Below, one piece after another: positions 8,295 to 16,429 of a stretch of DNA of 21,757 nt. Origin of the DNA: Lachnospiraceae bacterium UBA3850 (lineage in GTDB: Bacteria; Bacillota; Clostridia; Lachnospirales; Lachnospiraceae); assembly GCA_002392655.1 (NCBI GenBank), contig DGHK01000040.1, positions 1 to 21,757 on the forward strand, read 5' to 3'. The notes under the pieces were generated by a model. It did not search any database, was not told the origin of the DNA, and saw nothing but the letters and a program-made list of their open reading frames with translations. The position numbers and the translations under genes are program-made. The number at the start of each line of letters is the position of its first letter. Positions within the stretch are counted from its first letter, which is position 1.

Positions 8295-9497
8295 TTACTT
8301 GAACTTATCAAGTAAATTTTCTGCAAGAACAAGACCATCTGTAAGCTTCTTGTAATTCTTATTTAAGAATGAATTGTATTCTGATTCTGACATTTCAATT
8401 TCAGTTCCTTCTTTAGGATATCCATATGATGCTACCTCAGAATTATTTTCATACCTCCTATAGTATCTGACCTTACCACTATCATAAACTTCCTTATTTA
8501 CGTAATAAATATTGAAAAGTTCTTGATCATTATGAAAATCCCAACAGAAAGTACTATAATACATATATGGATCATCTAATGGAATCTCCTTACCATCTTT
8601 GCCCCATGTTTTATCTTGATAATAACCAGTCACATCGTTAGGATTCTTCCATGTAATCAATCCAGTCTTTTCTACATAACAAGCATCTTTGTAATCATTA
8701 TACCAGGCCTCAACATAACTATCCCAAGCTTCATTATATGCCAGAACATCAATAATATAACTACCATGCTCATAATGTTCATTTACAAGTTCAGGAATAT
8801 CATCATTATCTAGATATATCACCGACCATTTTCCATCTTCTTTTTCCCATTCTTCCTTATTTTCATTTACATATGTTTCTAAAGTTCCACCATCATAATC
8901 TGGATCATAATACTCTTTATGAGATGCAAGGGTATGATGATACAATTCTTCATATGCACATTTTTTCCAACCTTTATTATCATGAGTATCGCCATCGTCA
9001 GAGCCATCATCAGAATCGCCGGATCCGCTTCCGGAATCTTTATGATTTGGATCCCATGCACCATCTGCTCCTACCCAGCTTCCACCTACACTTTCATTGC
9101 AAGCCATATAACCACTGTCCTTGAAATAGTAGCAGCTTCCATCGATCCAAAGCCACTGACTAACAGGATACCATCCTGATGCATCTGTGTACCACCAGCC
9201 GGTATCATTGCTTGCCCAATAACCACCGGAATAAGCAGTATTCCATGATCCATCTGCATTTAACCAACATCCGTCTCTGTACTCAGAATAATCCATGTAT
9301 CCACTTGCCAGGAAATAGTACCAATAACCGTCTATCTCATACCACTGTCCCGCCGGATACCATCCGCCTTCTTCATACCACCATCCAGAGCTATCTGAGC
9401 TCCAAGTTCCATTTGCTGCTTCACTCTTAAAACTACTAGTTGTAGCACATGTAAGTGATAAAGCAGCAGCTAAAATAACTGCTAGTTTCTTTTTCAT
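8295..9497 (-). CDS. Secreted cell-wall-binding repeat protein with a unique C-terminal domain
   Basis: 400 residues starting MKKKLAVILAAALSLTCATTSS, a signal peptide probably cleaved near SEAANG. The ATG at 9497 is chosen because GGGAGG lies just upstream; an in-frame ATG at 9569 would overlap the previous gene and bury the signal. Residues about 30-150 are two wall-binding modules (GWWYEEGG...WYEIDGYWYYFLASGYM and GWWYTDASGWYP...WLWIDGSCYYFKDSGYM), close relatives of the array at 16.4-21.2 kb. A Ser/Gly/Asp-rich linker (about 155-180) leads to a roughly 220-residue acidic, tyrosine-rich domain. It contains WSVIYLDNDDIPELV, a short motif resembling the DxDxDxIPEL repeats of clostridial surface proteins. 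I do not recognise that domain's function. It is the second gene after the CHAP protein, 41 nt downstream, and is followed by a terminator. Confidence 0.85.
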   Translation of the reverse strand: MKKKLAVILAAALSLTCATTSSFKSEAANGTWSSDSSGWWYEEGGWYPAGQWYEIDGYWYYFLASGYMDYSEYRDGCWLNADGSWNTAYSGGYWASNDTGWWYTDASGWYPVSQWLWIDGSCYYFKDSGYMACNESVGGSWVGADGAWDPNHKDSGSGSGDSDDGSDDGDTHDNKGWKKCAYEELYHHTLASHKEYYDPDYDGGTLETYVNENKEEWEKEDGKWSVIYLDNDDIPELVNEHYEHGSYIIDVLAYNEAWDSYVEAWYNDYKDACYVEKTGLITWKNPNDVTGYYQDKTWGKDGKEIPLDDPYMYYSTFCWDFHNDQELFNIYYVNKEVYDSGKVRYYRRYENNSEVASYGYPKEGTEIEMSESEYNSFLNKNYKKLTDGLVLAENLLDKFK

Positions 9498-9538
9498 TTC
9501 CTGCCTCCCTATTAAATGTTTTTTTATTAGCTTAAAAT

Positions 9539-11497
9539 CTAATAGCATACTCCATCTGCACCTATCCACCAGCCATCAACATACTGGTTTGTAACCATAT
9601 ATCCCGATGCATTAAAGTAGTACCAGTAACCGTCAATCTTGAGCCAAGTTGAAGAAGGCCACCATCCTGATATATCTTCAACCCACCAGCCTTTGCTGTT
9701 ACTCTTCCAAGACAGTTTATACTGTGAATCCCACGAACCATCTCGATTAAACCAATAGCCGTTATAATACTCATTTGAAGCCATATAGCCATCCGGTTTG
9801 AAGAAGTACCAGATTCCGTCTATCTTCTGCCACTGATTTGTTGGATACCATCCTTCTGAATCTTCTATCCACCAGCCTTTTGCATTTGACTTCCAGGAAA
9901 GTGTTCCAGCATAATCACAAACACCATCTATGTTATACCATTTACCATTCACCCATTCATTTGAGTATTTAGGATTACTATTATTTTTATTTGAATCACT
10001 TGAAGAATTATCCTTTGTTCCACCATTATTATTAGTAGAACCTTTATCCTTCTCTGTTAATTTTGGAATTACCTCTTGTTTTTTTATTGTTATTCCACAA
10101 ACTGAACAATGGCTACCTTCTGTAAGACCAGTAGTGCTTGTCGTTGCAGGTACAGCTTTATCGATTACGACACTATGTCCTTTTGCAGGAATTTCTTTCT
10201 GTTCACTAACTACAGCACCACATACAGTACAATGACTTCCATCAGTCAATCCACTCGCTGTACATGTTGCTTGTTTACCTACATCTGTAACTAGTCCTCT
10301 GTGAGTACTACATGGAACTATAATATATCTTCCCGGATACCAGTCATAACTGGATGCACATACTGAGGTATTCCCAGCAACATCATATGCATATATATGT
10401 GTATTTAATTTTCCAACACCATGATTTGAAGCTTGAACTCTGACAGATGCTGTATTTCCACTTATCACACCTTTATACCAAACTATGTCATCCTGGCCAT
10501 TTGCATCACTCCAGGTCGGAAATGATATTTCTTTAACAGCAACATTATCTGTTACTGTGCATGTAACTGTATATCCAGTGCTATCAAGATTTGTAACTTT
10601 AGGATTTGTGATGACAGGTTTTTCATTATCCTTAGTGATCACAGCAGTTTTTGTGCCAAAATTCGGATTGTTACCTGCGCTTGTATTTATCGCATACAAA
10701 TATACCGGCTGTGAACCAGATTTTTGCACTGGAATTGTCACATCAAACCTATGTTTTCCGGAAATGCCATAAGCGTTATTAACATCACTACTTGGACCAT
10801 CGGCATTAAATGCATGAAACTCCGTATTTTGTGTTCCTGCAGGTCCACCTATATACACATGCACAGAAATAGATGCAGAAGGTGTGTCTGGATCAAAAGC
10901 CCAACCTGCCAATCTAATTGTACCAGTTCCACCACTACATAAATCAAATGCTCCTAATGGATCTTTATTATTATTCCAATTTGGTCTAATAAAACATAGC
11001 GCAGTTGTAGAATATCTTTGAAAATGTGCAGCTGCCGATCCACCTTCATAAGTATTTGTTTCGACAGTATTTACCTTTGAACCATTCACAACAGATGTGA
11101 TAATTCCGACATGTCCATACGTTGAATCAGCCCTATAATTTCCGTCAGCAAGTAACGCGCCAGGCCCCCATACAATCACATCACCAGCCTGTGGATTACT
11201 ATTAACACGAGTCCAACCTGCTGGGAGACTATTTGTATTATAATCTTTTGCATTACCACTAACATGATAACCGACCAGATAATCATAATATGCCATTATA
11301 AGATCTACACACTGACAGCCTGCATAACCATCTACATCCCTATTCCATCTTTCAGTCCCTCTTGCACTAGCCCAGGCAATAGCCTCACTTTGAGTATGAT
11401 TAGTTGCCGCACTAACACTGATTGGTTTCACATACCATAAACATCCCAGAATCAAAAAAGATACCAAAATAAAGCTTATGCTTCTTTTTCTTTTCAT
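9539..11497 (-). CDS. Secreted CHAP-domain peptidoglycan hydrolase with wall-binding repeats
   Basis: 652 residues. An N-terminal signal (RSISFILVSFLILGCLW..., cut near VSAATN) is followed by a CHAP amidase/endopeptidase domain (about 35-172) with likely catalytic Cys63 (GCQCVDLI), His129 (GHVGII) and Glu146. Residues about 180-288 form a beta-rich module (IRLAGWAFDPDTPSASISVHVYIGG), and about 292-388 resemble GBS Bsp-like repeats seen in Gram-positive hydrolases. Two Cys-pair modules follow (SHCTVCG at 421-427 and SHCSVCG at 462-468), then an Asn/Ser-rich linker and aromatic wall-binding repeats to the end (GWWIEDSEGWYP...IDGIWYFFKPDGYM and a second copy). It should cut the peptide part of peptidoglycan outside the cell. 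A GGAGG site lies 5 nt before the ATG. It is the first gene of a two-gene operon, transcribed away from the HTH regulator. Confidence 0.9.
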   Translation of the reverse strand: MKRKRSISFILVSFLILGCLWYVKPISVSAATNHTQSEAIAWASARGTERWNRDVDGYAGCQCVDLIMAYYDYLVGYHVSGNAKDYNTNSLPAGWTRVNSNPQAGDVIVWGPGALLADGNYRADSTYGHVGIITSVVNGSKVNTVETNTYEGGSAAAHFQRYSTTALCFIRPNWNNNKDPLGAFDLCSGGTGTIRLAGWAFDPDTPSASISVHVYIGGPAGTQNTEFHAFNADGPSSDVNNAYGISGKHRFDVTIPVQKSGSQPVYLYAINTSAGNNPNFGTKTAVITKDNEKPVITNPKVTNLDSTGYTVTCTVTDNVAVKEISFPTWSDANGQDDIVWYKGVISGNTASVRVQASNHGVGKLNTHIYAYDVAGNTSVCASSYDWYPGRYIIVPCSTHRGLVTDVGKQATCTASGLTDGSHCTVCGAVVSEQKEIPAKGHSVVIDKAVPATTSTTGLTEGSHCSVCGITIKKQEVIPKLTEKDKGSTNNNGGTKDNSSSDSNKNNSNPKYSNEWVNGKWYNIDGVCDYAGTLSWKSNAKGWWIEDSEGWYPTNQWQKIDGIWYFFKPDGYMASNEYYNGYWFNRDGSWDSQYKLSWKSNSKGWWVEDISGWWPSSTWLKIDGYWYYFNASGYMVTNQYVDGWWIGADGVCY

Positions 11498-11523
11498 ACG
11501 CTCCTCCTTTTACCACCCAAAAC

Positions 11524-11565
11524 TGATATAATTATATCAAAATATGGTGGATTTTTCCACCATAT
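11524..11565. promoter_or_regulatory. Divergent promoter region with two palindromes
   Basis: The 136-nt gap between the CHAP gene and the HTH gene holds a perfect 16-nt palindrome (11524-11539, TGATATAATTATATCA) that contains a -10 TATAAT for the CHAP operon. Next to it is a 9-bp inverted repeat (ATATGGTGG 11542-11550 / CCACCATAT 11557-11565, 6-nt loop) overlapping where the -35 would be. The layout suggests operator sites, plausibly for the adjacent HTH protein. Regulation is inferred, not shown. Confidence 0.5.
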
Positions 11566-11633
11566 GATTATGTCACGAATTCCTCTACACTTATTACATG
11601 CTTTAAATAATTACAGACTCGAGGAATCCGCTA

Positions 11634-11843
11634 ATGATATCTTATTCACCTCTATGGGAAACTCTTAAGAAAAAAGAAATAACTCAATACAAACTTCTAC
11701 AAATGGGGCTGGATAAGCACACATTACAGAATCTCAGAGAAAATAAAAGCATCACAATTTCCCCCCTGGAAACTATATGTGCTATGTTGGAATGCACTCC
11801 AAATGATATCGTATGTTTTAGCAAACAAAAACCAGCAGATTGA
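11634..11843 (+). CDS. Small Cro/C1-type HTH regulator
   Basis: 69 residues, almost entirely a helix-turn-helix domain. ITQYKLLQMGLDKHTLQNLRENKSITISPLETICAMLECTPNDIV has the layout of the short XRE-family regulators (YozG-like). GAGG lies 9 nt before the ATG. It is the only confident plus-strand gene in the window and diverges from the CHAP operon, so control of that operon or of itself is the natural guess. The stop codon lies inside the terminator hairpin. Confidence 0.85.
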   Translation: MISYSPLWETLKKKEITQYKLLQMGLDKHTLQNLRENKSITISPLETICAMLECTPNDIVCFSKQKPAD

Positions 11844-11875
11844 TCTACTGTTTAGATCAAGTTGCTGGTTTTATT
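11826..11875. terminator. Bidirectional terminator between convergent genes
   Basis: A long hairpin: AAAACCAGCA (11828-11837) pairs with TGCTGGTTTT (11863-11872), with an inner TTGATCTA/TAGATCAA-type stem. T-rich tracts follow on the plus strand and A-rich sequence precedes it. It can serve both the HTH gene and the GH5-GT2 gene, which ends at 11906. Confidence 0.85.
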
Positions 11876-11905
11876 AATTGTTCTTTTAAATTTATGCCGT
11901 TATAT

Positions 11906-14900
11906 TTATGCCGTCCTTGTAAGTCTGATAGCGATATTCCTCCAAAGAAGTCTGAACCAGCCGGAATCTCTCTGAAGCGATTGAGGAAGCGTCGGTATTC
12001 TGTCGTACAGAATCTCCCAATAATCATACTTATTTTCATCTGTTCCGAAGTTAACCAGTTCTACGCTCACAAGCGAGTGTTCCGAATGAATAAGATCCTT
12101 TAAGCCTATAACGATACCACCTATCGTTACTGAATAATCATCCGCCTTAATCGAAACATCTATTCTGTCGCCAATCTTAAGCACACCCGGATCATCTATA
12201 AAGATATTTATGTTATGCTCGGTAAGCTTTGATGTGATGCCCAAAAATTCTTTGTCGTCGCACTTTATACCAACCATCTCTCCGGCCTTAACTACAACAG
12301 AATCCGTATCTGAATCACTATCTCTTCCGTTAATCATAAACATAACCATAATGATACTATACAGATTTCTGATCAGCCAGAAAAGTATGACGATCATACC
12401 AAATGAATTTGCCAGATCAAGTATAAATATTACTCTGATTATGCCAATAACAGAAAGAACAGAAAGAATAATGAACGGCATCATAAATCTGGTGTTCTTT
12501 TGTTTTACAGCGGTTTTCTTTCCGGATTTATCCGTAACCTGAAATTTAGTAAGAGACATTCCCAGCCTCTCCTTAATAACAGGAATAAGCAAAAATGGCA
12601 TAACACTCGTTTCATATATACAGCTCCACTTAAGCGAAACTTTATTACCACCGATTACACGAAGACATACATCCTGGAATACAAACATCGGAAGCCAGTA
12701 AATCAGCAGTTCAAGCCAGTTACATCTGAACACCGGTATCATAAATACCGCAAAAAACAGCGGAGACAGCATATATATCAGATTCTTTATCGGTGAATAC
12801 CAATAAACATATGAGCTCCAATAACTCAGTTTCTGTGCGAGGCTCAGTTCACTACGCCTGAATATCTTCAGCTTCTTTGCAGTATTGATAACTCCACGTC
12901 CCCATCTGGTACGTTGTTTGATATGTTCCTGGAATGTATGTGGTGTCTGACCACTTGCCAGTGGCTCTTCAATTCCAAGCGACAGATAATCCTCTGATTC
13001 TATCAAAAGACCGGTTGCAAAATCCTCTGTGATGGTTTCTGTATAGAAGCCACCTATTTCCTCTAAGGCTCTACGTGCCAGAACGGTGTTAGAGCCACCA
13101 TATATAACACTGTTTGTTGATGTTTTTCCAACCTCAATAGTTCTGTAGAAGAAATCCTGTTCATTCGGAATACTATTTTCAGAATAAAGCGAATGCTGGA
13201 ACACATCAGGGTCATAGAAGCACTGTGGACTCTGAAGAAGTCCCAGATGTTTCTTCTGATGCTCCGGGAGCTCTTCCGATACTTTCTCAACAAAAACAAA
13301 GTACGGAATAGTTTTCAGAAGAAATTCGCTCCTGACAATCATATCAGCATCGAGTGTAACTACATAAGGTGCTGAAGTCTGACTAAGTGCGTTATTCAAG
13401 TTTCCTGCCTTTGCACCTTTGTTATCCGGACGATCAAAATATCCAACTTCCATTTCTTCAGCCAACGCTCTCATCTCTGCTCTTCTGTTGTCATCACATA
13501 TCCAGATATGCACCTTCGACTTATCCGGATATTTCAGGTGCTTACAACCATTGACTGTTCTTCTGAGGAGTTCAACCGGCTCATTATATGTTGCTATAAA
13601 TATATCAACCTCAGGAAACTCATCATCCTCTATCTTAGGAAGCTCACGTTTCTTGAAGTCAACCATATTCACATAATGAATACACGACTCAAGGAATCCA
13701 AGAATCTCGACGATAAGCAGCATAACGTTGCATACAACAGGAACCCACCCTGCCGACTTGTTAATCGAATACATAATTCTCCAGTACAGATAAACCGAAG
13801 ATAGATATAGTGAAATTCGGATAAGAATGTTTTTCAAGATATAGGATCGACTCTGTTTTTCAGGATTTTCTTTTTGCTTATGAAATCTGACTATATCATC
13901 ATATGTTCTGATGGTTTTCGCAGATAGTTTCCTGATAGCATATATAAGAAATATAATACCTAGGTAAACCAACCCAATAACCAGAGCTGCTTTCGGCCAT
14001 TTATAAATCGACCTAAGCTCATACTTCCCAAGAGAATGAAACTGTATAAGAACATAATCCAAGATAGAGTATTTTATCTCTTTCGCACCGGGAGTTATAA
14101 AAGCAGGATTCTCCCCCTGAAGTAAAGATTTAACCCATTTACCTGAATCAGTCATTTCATCTTCATGTATATACTTCGTCTCTCCAGATGTAGCTTTTAT
14201 AAAGGAAGAGGATTCATTTTTATTCGACAGATTCCATATAACGTAGCTTATACTGTTATCGTGAAGATACTCAAACCATTTTCTTGCATTTTCATAGTCA
14301 ATCTTACCATTACCATCAGCCTCTGTAATTCCACACTCTGAAATAAAAACAGGCAGTTTATCCTCTCGAGACTGTTCAAGTGTATGAAACATATCGGCAT
14401 AGTGGGAAGCTGCATAGAAATGAAAGCTGTACATAACATTTTCAAAATCCAGTCTCTTCGCTGCCGGAGATGCAAGATCCTGATCATAGTTTGCTGTTCC
14501 TACGATGATTACCGCCTTGGAACTGTTTCTTCTGATGATAGGAATAATGCGGTTTGAATATTCATAGATATCATCCCATGTAGTATTTCCATTTGGTTCA
14601 TTACATATCTCATATATAATATTGGGGTTGTTTCCATACTTCGCAGAAAGCTTTCCAAAGAAGATCTCTGCCTCCTCAACATTCTGCATCGGGTTACTAT
14701 CATTCAGGATATGCCAGTCAACAAGAACATACATATCATTTTCTATCGCACAATCTATGCCCTTGTTAAGCATCTTCAGATTTTCTTCCTTATCCTTCAG
14801 GTACTCTTCTGAATACATAGGAAGACGAATGAAGTCTGCGCCCCATTCTTCAGAGAGCTGCTTAAATAGCTTGCTGTTTATATAATCCGGATACCAGGTA

Positions 14901-15136
14901 ATACCGTGGGTACTTACACCCCTGATTGTTACCTTTTCTCCATCCTCATTCACAAGATCCATACCGTCAACACTTAACTGACCATCAGTAGATGGCCTCG
15001 CATCATGATAAGTATACTTCGGATCCTTCAGCTCTATATCATCAGCACTTACTTCCAAAGTAAATACACTGAGTATAATAAAAGCAAGCAAAACTGATAA
15101 TATCCTTATACGTTTACCCTGTTTAATCTTTTTCAT
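11906..15136 (-). CDS. GH5 endoglucanase fused to cellulose-synthase-type glycosyltransferase (GT2)
   Basis: 1076 residues. A signal or anchor helix (8-28) leads to an extracellular GH5 domain (about 45-345) with acid/base Glu180 (YEICNEP) and nucleophile Glu267 (VFISECG). After a membrane helix (383-400) and more helices (436-486) comes a processive family 2 glycosyltransferase core. Its motifs are ATYNE (515-519), DD (548-549), DAD (596-598), TED (703-705) and QRTRW (741-745), the D,D,D,Q-x-x-R-W set of cellulose synthases. Further membrane helices lie at about 778-822 and 886-935. The tail (about 936-1050) looks like a PilZ-type barrel but lacks a clear RxxxR motif. It should make a beta-1,4-linked glucan at the membrane, with the attached glucanase trimming it outside. 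In C. difficile the synthase and the GH5 (CcsZ) are separate proteins. A GAGGGAG site precedes the ATG, and it may be cotranscribed with the wall-binding gene 83 nt upstream. Confidence 0.9.
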   Translation of the reverse strand: MKKIKQGKRIRILSVLLAFIILSVFTLEVSADDIELKDPKYTYHDARPSTDGQLSVDGMDLVNEDGEKVTIRGVSTHGITWYPDYINSKLFKQLSEEWGADFIRLPMYSEEYLKDKEENLKMLNKGIDCAIENDMYVLVDWHILNDSNPMQNVEEAEIFFGKLSAKYGNNPNIIYEICNEPNGNTTWDDIYEYSNRIIPIIRRNSSKAVIIVGTANYDQDLASPAAKRLDFENVMYSFHFYAASHYADMFHTLEQSREDKLPVFISECGITEADGNGKIDYENARKWFEYLHDNSISYVIWNLSNKNESSSFIKATSGETKYIHEDEMTDSGKWVKSLLQGENPAFITPGAKEIKYSILDYVLIQFHSLGKYELRSIYKWPKAALVIGLVYLGIIFLIYAIRKLSAKTIRTYDDIVRFHKQKENPEKQSRSYILKNILIRISLYLSSVYLYWRIMYSINKSAGWVPVVCNVMLLIVEILGFLESCIHYVNMVDFKKRELPKIEDDEFPEVDIFIATYNEPVELLRRTVNGCKHLKYPDKSKVHIWICDDNRRAEMRALAEEMEVGYFDRPDNKGAKAGNLNNALSQTSAPYVVTLDADMIVRSEFLLKTIPYFVFVEKVSEELPEHQKKHLGLLQSPQCFYDPDVFQHSLYSENSIPNEQDFFYRTIEVGKTSTNSVIYGGSNTVLARRALEEIGGFYTETITEDFATGLLIESEDYLSLGIEEPLASGQTPHTFQEHIKQRTRWGRGVINTAKKLKIFRRSELSLAQKLSYWSSYVYWYSPIKNLIYMLSPLFFAVFMIPVFRCNWLELLIYWLPMFVFQDVCLRVIGGNKVSLKWSCIYETSVMPFLLIPVIKERLGMSLTKFQVTDKSGKKTAVKQKNTRFMMPFIILSVLSVIGIIRVIFILDLANSFGMIVILFWLIRNLYSIIMVMFMINGRDSDSDTDSVVVKAGEMVGIKCDDKEFLGITSKLTEHNINIFIDDPGVLKIGDRIDVSIKADDYSVTIGGIVIGLKDLIHSEHSLVSVELVNFGTDENKYDYWEILYDRIPTLPQSLQRDSGWFRLLWRNIAIRLTRTA

Positions 15137-15219
15137 AAAAAAACTTCTCCCTCAAAATATATGAACCATTGCTGAGAGTAGATCAACATAGTCATTAAGC
15201 CCCTTTTCAAAGACACTTC

Positions 15220-16029
15220 TTATTTTCCAATCCAATATCCTCTATTATCAAATGTCTCACAATTTCCGTCAATAAATAAAATCCCTTGATTTTTTTGACC
15301 TTCGCCCTTCGTAATATACTTACCATTTGAATCCATATAATACCAACCTACGCCGTCATTATACCATTGAGCTGTTCTGGTTGTATCCATCTCACCACTA
15401 TCAGCTAGATAATATCCGTCGATCCACTCATCGCAAATCATACCTATAATTTTACCTTTTAGCCAAAAGTAGTACCATTTTCCATCAATCTGTCTCCAAC
15501 CATTAACCAGTCCACCTTCAGTATCTCCAGAATAAAACCAAGACGTAAGATTATCGTCTCCACCATATTTGACACCAATCCATGTGTTTGGTTTTGCCAG
15601 ATATCCTGAATCATCAAACAAATACAATACTCCATCAATATAAGCATAATCTGACGATAAGTATAGGCCACTCTCATTCATATAATACCAACCATTCTCA
15701 TCCTGATACCAACTATAGTATCCGGGATAATTTCCCATGCCACTTCTATACCCATCTACAAATCCTTCCCGAGTATAACCACTGGCATCAAAATAGTACC
15801 AGGTATAATCAACCATATACCATCCATTTGAGAGATAGTCTCCCGTTTTCATATTTGAAAACCATTCACTTCCTGAATCAATATCATAATACCATCGCCA
15901 ATCACTTCCCTCTCCAGTAGAATAGTTAGTTGCTGCCTCTACATCATTATTACCCATAAAAAAAACAACAATAATAGCTACTACTGAAAGCAAAACCATC
16001 TTAAATGCTTTAGAAAAATAAACTTTCAT
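15220..16029 (-). CDS. Secreted wall-binding repeat protein, divergent type
   Basis: 269 residues: a signal peptide (MKVYFSKAFKMVLLSVVAIIVVF..., cut near VEAATN) followed by aromatic wall-binding repeats over nearly the whole length (DYTWYYFDASGY, NGWYYMNESGLY, IDGVLYLFDDSGY, IDGKWYYFWLKG, GVGWYYMDSNGKY). No separate catalytic domain is visible, so it is likely a surface or carbohydrate-binding protein. The repeats differ clearly from the array proteins. AAAGGAGGGG precedes the ATG. No terminator is seen in the 83 nt before the GH5-GT2 gene, so the two may form an operon, which would tie this protein to the glucan made by its neighbour (inference). Confidence 0.82.
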   Translation of the reverse strand: MKVYFSKAFKMVLLSVVAIIVVFFMGNNDVEAATNYSTGEGSDWRWYYDIDSGSEWFSNMKTGDYLSNGWYMVDYTWYYFDASGYTREGFVDGYRSGMGNYPGYYSWYQDENGWYYMNESGLYLSSDYAYIDGVLYLFDDSGYLAKPNTWIGVKYGGDDNLTSWFYSGDTEGGLVNGWRQIDGKWYYFWLKGKIIGMICDEWIDGYYLADSGEMDTTRTAQWYNDGVGWYYMDSNGKYITKGEGQKNQGILFIDGNCETFDNRGYWIGK

Positions 16030-16116
16030 TATTTATCCCCTCCTTTTTTAGATATAGAATCTTACTATATTTCAACGCTGGTTAAGAAAAGCTTATAATC
16101 ACTTTTATTTCATCAA

Positions 16117-16153
16117 GATAAAAAGGCAAATGAAATAAACTCTCATTTGCCTT
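16117..16153 (-). terminator. Terminator after the 22-residue ORF
   Basis: A perfect 11-bp stem (16123-16133 with 16143-16153, core AAGGCAAATGA) followed on the minus strand by TTTTT. It begins 14 nt after the stop of the small ORF, closing a very short transcription unit. Confidence 0.85.
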
Positions 16154-16167
16154 CTAAAATTATTTTT

Positions 16168-16236
16168 TTACTGAATAAGACCGAAAGGTTCAAAATCCAT
16201 ACCATACTTCTTTTTGAATTCTTTTTTTTCTTCCAT
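16168..16236 (-). CDS. Candidate 22-residue peptide gene
   Basis: A 23-codon frame with ATG at 16236 and TAA at 16168. The product starts MEEKKEFKKK, continues YGM and ends DFEPFGLIQ: a charged first half, then an aromatic and hydrophobic tail. An AAAGGGG site lies a few bases before the ATG. A promoter with extended -10 and palindromes lies upstream, and a strong terminator follows at once, so the unit looks purpose-built. There is no signal peptide or membrane segment. I do not recognise the family. It could be a signalling, toxin-like or regulatory peptide, or the transcript could act as an RNA. Confidence 0.5.
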   Translation of the reverse strand: MEEKKEFKKKYGMDFEPFGLIQ

Positions 16237-16279
16237 GATGCCCCTTTCGACTTTTACTTTTACTTTTATTTGTAGTTTG

Positions 16280-16320
16280 CGGTACCGGTATATACCGACA
16301 AATACACTTATATTATATCA
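16280..16320 (-). promoter_or_regulatory. Promoter and overlapping palindromes for the small ORF
   Basis: On the minus strand TGA-TATAAT forms an extended -10 (TATAAT at 16312-16317). Just downstream are a 12-nt palindrome CGGTATATACCG (16286-16297) and an overlapping 8-nt palindrome CGGTACCG (16280-16287), near the predicted transcription start. They could be an operator or a leader hairpin. The leader then carries three AAAAGT-type repeats before the ribosome binding site. Confidence 0.5.
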
Positions 16321-16378
16321 TAGAATAGAATGATTTCTATAAGAAAATAGCGAACGTATTATTTCGATTTCTTTATCC

Positions 16379-16429
16379 AAAGGGTTCAGTTCGGCAAGGG
16401 GTTCACATGGACAAGGGGTTCAGTCCATG
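16379..16429. repeat. Three 17-nt repeats abutting the stop of protein A
   Basis: Three direct units (16379-16395, 16396-16412, 16413-16429), each made of a 10-nt core close to AAGGGGTTCA plus a 7-nt variable part. The second and third variable parts, CATGGAC and GTCCATG, are reverse complements and can form a hairpin. The array ends exactly at the stop codon of protein A. The same array follows protein B. Confidence 0.8.

Noticed and set aside
16379..16429. CRISPR array
   Set aside because: Units are only 17 nt with 7-nt variable parts, there are just three copies, two variable parts are complementary, and no cas genes are present.
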